Assembly: GCA_021793335.1 (NCBI GenBank)
Contig: JAJYSW010000087.1
Span: 1-12,502, forward strand
DNA length: 12,502 nucleotides
Source of the DNA: Actinomycetes bacterium
GTDB taxonomy: Bacteria > Actinomycetota > Actinomycetes > Mycobacteriales > Micromonosporaceae
Reading direction: 5' to 3'
A program made the translations under genes and the position numbers. The first letter of the stretch is position 1; each line of letters opens with the position of its first letter. The notes under the pieces were generated by a model. The model was given only the letters and a program-made list of their open reading frames with translations, was not told the origin of the DNA and ran no database searches. Positions 7,127-12,502 of this stretch are shown piece by piece.

Positions 7127-7719
7127 CGCATCGCCCCCGCCCGTGCCTGCTCGACGGCGGCGGCGAAGTTGCCGAACAGCGCGATCCCGGATTCGGTGAG
7201 GATCGACTCGGGATGGAACTGGACGCCTTCGATCAGGTGATGCCGGTGGCGCAGGCCCATGACGTACCCGTCGTCGATCGAGCGGGCGGTCACTTCGAGC
7301 GCTTCGGGAAGCGTCGGCTCCTCCACGATCAGCGAGTGGTACCTGGTGGCGTTGAAGTCGGCCGGGGCTCCGGCGAAGACTCCGCGTCCATCGTGGGCGA
7401 TACGGCTGGTCTTGCCGTGCATCAGGCGCTGCGCCTGTCGCACACGGGCGCCGAAGGCGACCCCGATGGCCTGGTGCCCGAGGCAGACGCCGAGGACCGG
7501 TTTGACGCCGGTGAGGCTCCGGACCATTTCGACGTGGCCGGAGTCCTCGGGGGTGCCGGGGCCGGGGCCCAGCAGGACGAAATCGCTCTCGTGCGCGAGG
7601 GCCTGGGCCGGTTCGATCTGGCCGGAGCGGATGACGTCGGTGTCGACTTCGAGCACGCGGAGGTACTGGTAGATGATGTGCGTGAAACTGTCGTAGGCGT
7701 CGATGAGCAGTGCTTTCAC
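7123..7719 (-). CDS. Glutamine amidotransferase, anthranilate/ADC synthase component II-like (TrpG/PabA)
   Basis: A 198-residue class-I glutamine amidotransferase that hydrolyses glutamine and passes ammonia to the partner encoded just upstream. Motifs: DAYDSFT at 7-13 (usually DNYDSFT, so N8 is Ala), GPGPGTP at 51-57, GVCLGHQ at 77-83 with nucleophile C79, MHGKTS at 100-105, YHSLIV at 127-132, and FHPES at 168-172 with H169 and E171 completing the triad. Length is normal for a free-standing TrpG/PabA. It starts at GTG 7719, overlapping the TrpE-like stop by four bases (GTGA), with AAGGG nine bases upstream; longer reading in this frame is a shadow of that gene. Coupling suggests 1:1 synthesis with component I. 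trpG and pabA cannot be separated by sequence alone. Confidence 0.92.
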   Translation of the reverse strand: MKALLIDAYDSFTHIIYQYLRVLEVDTDVIRSGQIEPAQALAHESDFVLLGPGPGTPEDSGHVEMVRSLTGVKPVLGVCLGHQAIGVAFGARVRQAQRLMHGKTSRIAHDGRGVFAGAPADFNATRYHSLIVEEPTLPEALEVTARSIDDGYVMGLRHRHHLIEGVQFHPESILTESGIALFGNFAAAVEQARAGAMR

Positions 7720-9263
7720 CGGTTCTCGCCCTTCTGTGAGAGTGCTGCCGTCGCGGCGGTGCCGGCGACGGCGTGGACCGAGGAGCCGAGCTTGGCGAGG
7801 GTCTCGCGCCATTCGCCCTCCGCGGAGGAGTCGGCGACGACCCCGGCGGAGGCCCGGGCGGTGTAGGTGTCGCCTGAGGCGATCACGGTGCGGATGCTCA
7901 AGGCGAGGTTGGCGAACCCGCCGAAACCGATGACACCGAAGGCGCCGGCGTACATGCCGCGGCGGCTGGTCTCGGTGGCTTCGATGATCTCCATGGCGCG
8001 CAGTTTCGGCGCGCCGGTCATGGTCCCGGCCGGGAACGTCGCCTTCACCACGTCGTAGGCGTCGAAGCCCTCGGCGAGCTCGGCGGTGACCGTGGAGACC
8101 AGGTGCAGGACGTGGGAGTAGGACTCGACGTTCATCAGTTCCCCGACCTCGACCGAGCCGGGGTCGGCGATGCGGCCGAGGTCGTTGCGGCACAGGTCGA
8201 CGAGCATGACGTGCTCGGCGATCTCCTTCTCGTCGCCGCGCAGGCGCCCGGCGCGTTCGGCGTCCTGCTCGGCATCGGCCCCGCGGGGGATGGTCCCGGC
8301 GATGGGCCGCATGGTGAGCCGCCCGCCGTCGATGCGGACGTGGAGTTCGGGGCTGGCGCTCAGCAGCGTGAGGTCCTCGTAGGGCACGAAGCCCATGTAC
8401 GGTGAGGGGTTGTTGGCGCGCATCCGCAAATAGACCTCGAGGTCGGAGCGTTTACCCTGCATGCGGACCTCGTGGCCGAGCTGGACCTGGTAGATGTCGC
8501 CGGCGCTGATGTGCCGCAGGGACGCTTCGACGCGCTCGGCGTATGCGGCCGGTTCGATCGTCGTCTCGGGCTCGGTGCGGGCCAGGGGAGGCGCGGGGGT
8601 CGCGGTGGGCGCGAGCGTCGTCGGCTCGGCCAGGGCGGCTTCGAGGCGTTGGCGGATCGTGTCCGGATCGGTCTGGCCGTCGCGGTCCAATTCCGGGCAG
8701 TTCGCAACGGTCAGTTCGGCTTCGCCGCTCACCAGGTCGATCTCGACGATGGACCGGTAGATCCGGAAGACCGCGTCGGGGGTCCGATCAGTGGGTTCGA
8801 TCAGTCGTGGGAGCGCTTCGATGTAGCCGACGGCGTCATAGCTGAGCAGGCTGACGAAGCCGAATCCGAAGCGGCGGTCGTTGAGCCCTTCGATGTCGAA
8901 TCCCTGTTCGAGGTGTCGCAGGGCCTGCCAGAGGTCGGCACGTTCGCGGAGGTGGAAGCGGTGTCCGGGGTGGTGCTCACGGGCACGTTCGAAGTGGCGC
9001 ATTCTCGCCCTGGCCCAGTCGCGCCAGCGCCGGTGACCGGCGAGTTCGATGATGCCGTCGTGGACGACGATGTCGAGGACGGGGGTCGCGCCGACCACGG
9101 CGCGGGTCTTGTCGGCTGCCGGTCCGGCGAGTGATTCGAGGAGGAATACCTCCTGCTCGCCTTCGGATTCGCGGAGTCGGAGAAAGGTCTCGAACGGGTC
9201 GTCGGCTCGGCAGGCGAACCGGTGCAGGTCGACCCGGAGTCCTTGGGCGGCGGCGCTGGTCAC
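7716..9263 (-). CDS. Chorismate aminase, anthranilate-synthase component I type (TrpE-like; possible ADIC synthase)
   Basis: A 515-residue chorismate-utilising enzyme, first gene of the operon. AGDIYQVQLG at 254-263, PIAGT at 320-324, DEKEIAEH at 344-351, VDLCRND at 355-361, SYSHVLH at 381-387 with the catalytic-type H384, TMTGAPK at 414-420 and AGVVADSS at 473-480 are all intact. Ala in PIAGT is the TrpE-type residue (PabB has Lys in PIKGT), which predicts ammonia attack at C2, giving ADIC or anthranilate rather than 4-amino-4-deoxychorismate. The LLES motif (41-44) linked to tryptophan feedback is present, but the serine normally ten residues later is missing (Ala55, with an apparent one-residue deletion). 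NPSPYMGF (285-292) is retained. The start is GTG 9263 with GAAAGGA six bases upstream. Whether pyruvate is released cannot be read from sequence. Confidence 0.9.
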   Translation of the reverse strand: MTSAAAQGLRVDLHRFACRADDPFETFLRLRESEGEQEVFLLESLAGPAADKTRAVVGATPVLDIVVHDGIIELAGHRRWRDWARARMRHFERAREHHPGHRFHLRERADLWQALRHLEQGFDIEGLNDRRFGFGFVSLLSYDAVGYIEALPRLIEPTDRTPDAVFRIYRSIVEIDLVSGEAELTVANCPELDRDGQTDPDTIRQRLEAALAEPTTLAPTATPAPPLARTEPETTIEPAAYAERVEASLRHISAGDIYQVQLGHEVRMQGKRSDLEVYLRMRANNPSPYMGFVPYEDLTLLSASPELHVRIDGGRLTMRPIAGTIPRGADAEQDAERAGRLRGDEKEIAEHVMLVDLCRNDLGRIADPGSVEVGELMNVESYSHVLHLVSTVTAELAEGFDAYDVVKATFPAGTMTGAPKLRAMEIIEATETSRRGMYAGAFGVIGFGGFANLALSIRTVIASGDTYTARASAGVVADSSAEGEWRETLAKLGSSVHAVAGTAATAALSQKGENR

Positions 9264-9349
9264 GGGGGTTCCTTTCGGTGGCGGCCGGGCTCAGGTTAAC
9301 ACCGGCTGCATCCATGTTGCGGTAACGCTCCCACCGTTGCGCTTGCTGA

Positions 9350-9387
9350 TGTGCCGAATGGTGCACACGTGGCCTGTGTGCCGAATG
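9350..9387 (-). promoter_or_regulatory. Direct-repeat operator candidate upstream of the six-gene operon
   Basis: TGTGCCGAATG occurs exactly at 9350-9360 and again at 9377-9387, 27 bases start to start. The spacer contains two overlapping palindromes, GTGCAC (9361-9366) and CACGTG (9366-9371). The site lies about 90-125 bases before the GTG of the TrpE-like gene, where a regulator would act. I found no convincing -10/-35 pair for the operon; a weak TGT-TAACCT extended -10 near 9292-9300 is the best candidate. No leader peptide with clustered Trp codons is seen, so classical trp attenuation is unlikely. Confidence 0.4.
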
Positions 9388-9416
9388 TGGACGGCTGTGT
9401 GGATCCAAAGTGATCA

Positions 9417-9664
9417 ATGTCGGCCCAGGTGGGGGCGTGCCCCTCGGGCATGGCATTGATTCGAGTGATGGTGAACACCATGGGCGCGAGGGGGTTCGCT
9501 CCCACTCGGGGCGGGGTCTCGTTCTGCCCGTTTCCGACGGGCCGGGGTACGTCATCAGCGACATGCACGGCATCGCCACCGACGGCTCGGGGGACGACTA
9601 CGGTCCCTACTGTGACGATCACACCGGTGACATCTTCGCCAATGCGGCGAACCGCGAGCCCTGA
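9417..9664 (+). pseudogene. Possible frameshifted small gene between the operon and the signal-anchor ORF
   Basis: From ATG 9417 to about 9542 the third frame has 36 of 42 codons ending in G or C. From 9545 to the TGA at 9662-9664 the second frame takes over with 34 of 39 codons ending in G or C, and reads as a plausible Gly/Asp/His-rich tail (ending NAANREP). Neither frame alone is coding-like throughout, so a single indel near 9540 in a gene of about 81 codons would explain the pattern. The first half's bias is shared with a minus-strand frame, so strand is not proven there. No family is recognised. The rest of 9264-9680 holds the operon leader and direct repeats. Confidence 0.22.
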
Positions 9665-9680
9665 TGGATAGGGTCGAACC

Positions 9681-10184
9681 ATGTCACGCAGGCGATGGGC
9701 GATCGCGGCCCTCGGGGCCGCCGTCGCGATCACCGTCGGTGTCTGGGCGGCCTCGCAGGGATCGACCGAGGCCCCGGACGACCCGGGCGGGTCGGTCGAC
9801 ACCCGAGCGCCCGGAACCGACCCGGAGGAATGGGACGACGACCGGATGCGGAATGCCACACCGGCCCCTATGCCGACAGTGGATTTATCGGGGGTCGCGG
9901 ACGCGTGCCGCCGCCATGACCGACTCTTGCGCGAACCCGGTCGCATGTGCGGGCGGCGAACAGCCCCACTGTCTGCGGCCAGGCTTCGTCGACCGCGCTA
10001 CCGGATGCTGCGTGAGCAGCCCACCGGATCGTTCGAGAGGGACCACCACTCCCGCCGCACTGCCGCCGGAAGGGTCGCAGCAGGCCCCACCCAAGGCGTT
10101 CCAGACCCCGAGGCGCGCACCCGGCCCGTGCTCAACGCCGGCGGCAGCCGTCGAAACCGCGCGCGTGAATACGACCCCAGCTGA
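9681..10184 (+). CDS. Hypothetical signal-anchored protein, C-terminal frame doubtful
   Basis: The open frame gives 167 residues. The first 70 look genuine: MSRRRW basic start, a hydrophobic run at residues 6-24, then an acidic Pro/Asp/Gly linker, the usual layout of an actinobacterial secreted or membrane-anchored protein; about 82% of these codons end in G/C. After about base 9890 the frame turns Arg-rich and its third-position bias drops to about 75%, no better than the first frame, which there reads as a Cys-rich segment starting MTDSCANPVACAGG. A frameshift near 9900-9915 would join them, but the Cys-rich frame has no stop before the exonuclease antisense. The 3' end overlaps the convergent exonuclease gene by 53 bases. 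The start has AGGG about eight bases upstream. I treat it as a decayed or wrongly framed small gene. Confidence 0.3.
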   Translation: MSRRRWAIAALGAAVAITVGVWAASQGSTEAPDDPGGSVDTRAPGTDPEEWDDDRMRNATPAPMPTVDLSGVADACRRHDRLLREPGRMCGRRTAPLSAARLRRPRYRMLREQPTGSFERDHHSRRTAAGRVAAGPTQGVPDPEARTRPVLNAGGSRRNRAREYDPS

Positions 10185-10725
10185 CCCGTGCGGATTCCAG
10201 GAGCGCATCGAGCGTGTCGACGCCGTGCGTGCGTTGCTGGGCCAGAAGAACCCCGGCGGCGGCGCGGGCGTCGGCCTCGGCCCGGTGGTGGTCGCTGAAG
10301 TCGATGCCCGCCGCGCGGGCCACTCGCGGAAGCGTATAGGAACCCAGGTCCCAGGTCCGGCGGGCGAGCACGAGCGTGCAGGCGTACCGCAGCGTCGGAT
10401 TCCGAACGCCGATGGCGGCGTTGGCCCCTCGGATGACGGAGGTGTCGAAGGCCGCATTATGCGCGATGAGCGGCGAGTCGCCGATGAAGTCGGCCATCTG
10501 CGTCCACACGCGTCGCCATGTGGGTGCGTGCCGCACGTCGGATTCGCGGATGCCGTGCACAGCGGTGTTGCGGGCCTCGAAGCGGTCATGGCCTTCGGGC
10601 GGCCGGATGAGCGTCGCGAAGGTCTCCTTCTCCTCACCGCCGCTGACGCGGACGAGCGCCACCGAGCAGGCGCTGGCACGGCTCCCGTTCGCGGTCTCGA
10701 AGTCGATCGCGACCCATGACTCCAT
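10132..10725 (-). CDS. DEDDh 3'-5' exonuclease (DNA polymerase III epsilon-like)
   Basis: A 197-residue single-domain nuclease. Exo I is AIDFETAN with D8 and E10; Exo II is AHNAAFDTSV with D94; Exo III is HHRAEADARAA with H147 and D152. These are the four acidic metal ligands plus the general-base histidine of the DEDDh class, which also includes RNase T and oligoribonuclease. The short length and absence of a polymerase-binding tail or BRCT domain suggest a stand-alone proofreading or repair nuclease rather than DnaQ itself. The start is ATG 10725, with GGAG six bases upstream; the frame continues upstream to 10902 but those 59 residues are outside the fold and lack family character. The C-terminal tail ends in CRRR. 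It is flanked by gene-poor DNA on both sides and seems to be transcribed alone. Confidence 0.88.
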   Translation of the reverse strand: MESWVAIDFETANGSRASACSVALVRVSGGEEKETFATLIRPPEGHDRFEARNTAVHGIRESDVRHAPTWRRVWTQMADFIGDSPLIAHNAAFDTSVIRGANAAIGVRNPTLRYACTLVLARRTWDLGSYTLPRVARAAGIDFSDHHRAEADARAAAGVLLAQQRTHGVDTLDALLESARVSWGRIHARGFDGCRRR

Positions 10726-10884
10726 CGTGGTCTCCACATCACTTGGCCGGCAGCGGTCCGGAACGATCGGGCCGCATCGGATTCGATCATCGGCCGGTCC
10801 CGGGGACCGACCCGTGCACGGTACCGCCGCAGCCCTACGGGAATGCTCCGAAATCCGACATGGCGTAGACCGGCCGTGACTCCG

Positions 10885-10893
10885 GTTATAGCA
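10885..10893 (-). promoter_or_regulatory. Extended -10 promoter candidate for the exonuclease gene
   Basis: On the minus strand TGC precedes TATAAC (five of six matches to TATAAT), forming a TGn extended -10, which can work without a good -35; none is evident 17 bases upstream. Transcription would start near 10878, giving a leader of about 150 bases. Confidence 0.35.
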
Positions 10894-11080
10894 TTCAGCC
10901 ATGTTTTCGCCGGGACGGCAACCGGCGTCTCCACGCGCTCGGCGCCATACCGGGAATCTCCACGGAGCTCCACTTGAGTGGACCGCGGGCCGACCTCGAT
11001 CCTGCCGGACCGGACGAATGCGCGCAGGCGCGAGCGAACGTCAGATGCCTGGACCGCCGCCGGACCGGCCACATCGACGG

Positions 11081-11126
11081 CGGTCGGCGCCGCCCGGCTC
11101 ATGAGCAGGCCGGGCGGCGCCGACCG
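11081..11126 (-). terminator. Perfect 18-bp stem-loop after the nucleoside hydrolase operon
   Basis: Bases 11081-11098 are exactly complementary in reverse to 11109-11126, with a 10-base loop (11099-11108). It lies about 80 bases beyond the stop of the minus-strand nucleoside hydrolase and nothing is transcribed towards it from the other side in view, so it most likely ends that operon. There is no U-tract, as is usual in this DNA. Confidence 0.6.
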
Positions 11127-11205
11127 CACTGGAACGGGAGGTCGGTCGTCCTCGGCGGCCGCCGACTCGATCCACTGCTGTCACAGCCGCCGCACGCACC
11201 GGCGG

Positions 11206-12105
11206 TCAGGCGGCGCCTTCGCCCGGTGCGGCCGTGATGCGGTCGACGACCTCGTCCACGACGCGCTGCTCATCGAGCCCGCTCACGATCCGCACCGTTC
11301 CTTCAGCGTCCGGCGTATCGATGGCCAGCCCGGGATGCTCACCGGAGTCGAGGATCGTGACGCCGCTCGACCGTGTCGCGAACAGGTCGGGACGGAGCCC
11401 GGCGAGGACGGCCACCGGATCGTGCGGGTTGTTCCAGGGTTTGCCGTGGAAGCGCCAGAACTGCTCGATCTCGGCTCGCAGCGCCGTGCCGAACGCCCCG
11501 GCCCGCTCGATCCGCTCGATCTCCTCACCGGCCAGGGCCACCCGGGTGGTGACGTCCAGACCGGTCACGAGGATGTCGAGCTCGGATTCGAACACCTCTC
11601 GGGCCGCCGTGGCGTCGCACCGGAAATTGTGCTCGGCTATCCGGCCCTCGGCGGCGAAGTCGCCGCCCATGACCACCAGTCTCCGTGTGTTGCGCGCGAA
11701 AGCCGGGTCGCGGCGCAGCGCCAACGCGATGTTCGTGAGCGGCCCGATCGCAAGGACGTCGACTCGTCCGGGGGCGGCGGCCGTCGATGCCACGAGGAAA
11801 TCGACTGCATCACGATCGGATGCGACCGGTTCCTCGTCGAGATCGTCGAACAGCTTCCCCTCGTGGCCCGGCCACCACACTTCCCGGCCGCTCAGCGTCG
11901 CCTCGGCGCCGGGGATGAACGGGACGGTGATCTGCGGCCGGGCGAACCGGGCCAGGCGGCGGGCGAGCCGCGCGCGCAGCAGCGTGTCGCCGTAGACGGT
12001 GGTGACGCCGAGGAGTGTGGCCTCGGGGGAGCCGAGCACCAGTCCGAGCGCGAGCGCGTCGTCCACGTCGGTGCCGATGTCGGTGTCCAAGATGAGTTCG
12101 GTCAT
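11206..12105 (-). CDS. Inosine-uridine-preferring-type nucleoside hydrolase
   Basis: A 299-residue enzyme that splits nucleosides into base and ribose. The N-terminus LILDTDIGTDVDDALAL carries the Ca-binding aspartates D7, D9, D15 and D16; it has one residue more between the pairs than the classic DTDPGIDDA, a variant known in the family. GPLTN (121-125), MGGDF (146-150), AEHNFRCDATAA (157-168) and NPHDP (226-230, with D229 the last metal ligand) are all present, so it looks active. ATG 12105 gives the exact family N-terminus with GAAAG six bases upstream; longer reading in this frame is a shadow of the permease gene. It is 35 bases downstream of an ABC permease gene and presumably cotranscribed, pointing to uptake and breakdown of a nucleoside or other N-riboside. 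Substrate preference cannot be read. Confidence 0.92.
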   Translation of the reverse strand: MTELILDTDIGTDVDDALALGLVLGSPEATLLGVTTVYGDTLLRARLARRLARFARPQITVPFIPGAEATLSGREVWWPGHEGKLFDDLDEEPVASDRDAVDFLVASTAAAPGRVDVLAIGPLTNIALALRRDPAFARNTRRLVVMGGDFAAEGRIAEHNFRCDATAAREVFESELDILVTGLDVTTRVALAGEEIERIERAGAFGTALRAEIEQFWRFHGKPWNNPHDPVAVLAGLRPDLFATRSSGVTILDSGEHPGLAIDTPDAEGTVRIVSGLDEQRVVDEVVDRITAAPGEGAA

Positions 12106-12140
12106 GTCGGCTTTCTGTGGTTCGTACGGGTAAGAGGCGG

Positions 12141-12502
12141 TCACCCCTTGCTCCCGGTGGCCGAGAGCGAGGCGGTGAAGTACCGCTGGAAGAACAGCAG
12201 GAGCACCATGGGGACGGCGGTGAGCAGGACCGATCCGGCGAAGATGGCGCCGAAGTCTACTTCGAACTGGCCGCTGAGGTTGGCCAGCGCGATGGGTCCG
12301 AGCACCTTGGACGGGTCGGTGCCGACCAGCAGCGGCCACAGGTACGCGCTCCACTGGAACAGGAAGAGTGTGAAACCGGCGCCGATCAGGGCGGGCTTGG
12401 ACAGCGGCAGGTAGATCCTCCAGAACACGCCCCACCAGGTGACGCCGTCGATGCGGGCGGCCTCGGCCAGTTCGAAGGGGACGGCCATGAAGAACTGGCG
12501 CA
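12141..12502 (-). CDS. ABC transporter permease, MalG type (C-terminal part, runs off the window)
   Basis: About 120 residues are visible; the 5' end lies beyond base 12502. The EAA cytoplasmic loop that docks to the ATPase is clear (FELAEAARIDGVTWW then FWRIYLPLSKPAL), followed by two membrane segments and the QRYFTASLSATGSKG tail typical of MalG/CUT1-family permeases. CUT1 systems usually import sugars or glycosides with a binding protein and a second permease, expected to lie off the window. Coupling with a nucleoside hydrolase suggests a nucleoside or riboside cargo, which is uncommon for this permease type. Confidence 0.9.
   Translation of the reverse strand, partial: RQFFMAVPFELAEAARIDGVTWWGVFWRIYLPLSKPALIGAGFTLFLFQWSAYLWPLLVGTDPSKVLGPIALANLSGQFEVDFGAIFAGSVLLTAVPMVLLLFFQRYFTASLSATGSKG

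Larger units (their letters stand above)
10726..11205. other. Gene-free interval with exonuclease leader and terminator hairpin
   Basis: No reading frame here has a credible start, composition or family match. It contains a candidate extended -10 for the exonuclease (10885-10893), a small palindrome CGGTCCC/GGGACCG around 10795-10809 in that leader, and the strong hairpin at 11081-11126. Nothing is recognised in the remaining bases (about 10895-11080). Confidence 0.5.

Noticed and set aside
7716..9263. Aminodeoxychorismate synthase (PabB, folate) assignment
   Set aside because: PIAGT carries Ala where PabB has Lys, and no pabC or other folate gene is adjacent; primary folate function is less likely, though not excluded without an alignment.
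2992..9263. Primary tryptophan operon
   Set aside because: Only trpE/trpG-like genes are present; partners are a flavoprotein, an exporter and glycosyltransferases, not trpB, trpC or trpD.
9264..9420. Tryptophan leader peptide or attenuator before the TrpE-like gene
   Set aside because: No short frame with clustered Trp codons and no alternative terminator/antiterminator hairpins were seen.
9296..9946. Minus-strand open frame upstream of the TrpE-like gene as a regulator
   Set aside because: No DNA-binding motif or credible start; it covers the signal-anchor start on the other strand and the operator candidate.
9664..10719. Long plus-strand frame covering the exonuclease gene
   Set aside because: Most of it is antisense to the DEDDh exonuclease; only its early Cys-rich part (from 9915) was kept as a possible frameshift remnant.
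10978..12414. Long plus-strand frame opposite the nucleoside hydrolase
   Set aside because: No motif, poor composition, and fully antisense to an intact enzyme gene.
1..12502. CRISPR array, tRNA, rRNA, transposon or prophage
   Set aside because: No spaced repeat array, cloverleaf, ribosomal RNA stretch, transposase, integrase or terminal inverted repeat was found.

Overview
The window is high-GC DNA with strong G/C bias at third codon positions, frequent GTG/TTG starts and 4-base gene overlaps. This fits an actinomycete (Actinomycetota). I cannot name the genus from sequence alone. No tRNA, rRNA, CRISPR array, transposase or insertion sequence was seen.

Layout. Bases 1-955 hold a perfect 16-bp stem-loop and a plus-strand PP2C-like phosphatase gene. 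Bases 992-2777 hold two minus-strand genes for cell-surface proteins: a secreted protein ending in a family-2 carbohydrate-binding module, and a single-pass membrane protein with a four-cysteine outer domain. Each has a recognisable sigma-70-type promoter.

Bases 2992-9263 are the centre of interest: six minus-strand genes packed into one operon, with 4-base start/stop overlaps at four junctions and a 3-base gap at the fifth. In transcription order they encode an anthranilate-synthase-type chorismate aminase (TrpE-like), its glutamine amidotransferase (TrpG-like), a cysteine-motif FMN flavoprotein, an MFS exporter, a GT1-family glycosyltransferase, and a putative GT-A-like glycosyltransferase. 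No other tryptophan or folate genes are present. The set reads as a compact specialised-metabolite pathway: chorismate is aminated at C2, probably oxidised by the flavoprotein, glycosylated and exported. The aminase plus flavoprotein pair recalls SgcD/SgcG of C-1027 enediyne biosynthesis, which make 2-amino-2-deoxyisochorismate (ADIC) and then 3-enolpyruvoylanthranilate. Here no polyketide or peptide assembly genes are in view, so the product, if that reading holds, would be a small glycosylated aminobenzoate-type molecule. A pair of 11-bp direct repeats 27 bp apart lies upstream of the first gene and may be its operator.

Bases 9264-10131 are poorly organised: coding-like base composition jumps between frames, suggesting one or two decayed small plus-strand genes, one with a signal-anchor start. 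A minus-strand DEDDh exonuclease follows (10132-10725). After a gene-free stretch with a perfect 18-bp terminator-like hairpin, a nucleoside hydrolase and the C-terminal part of a MalG-type ABC permease form the end of a transport and catabolism operon that continues beyond the window.
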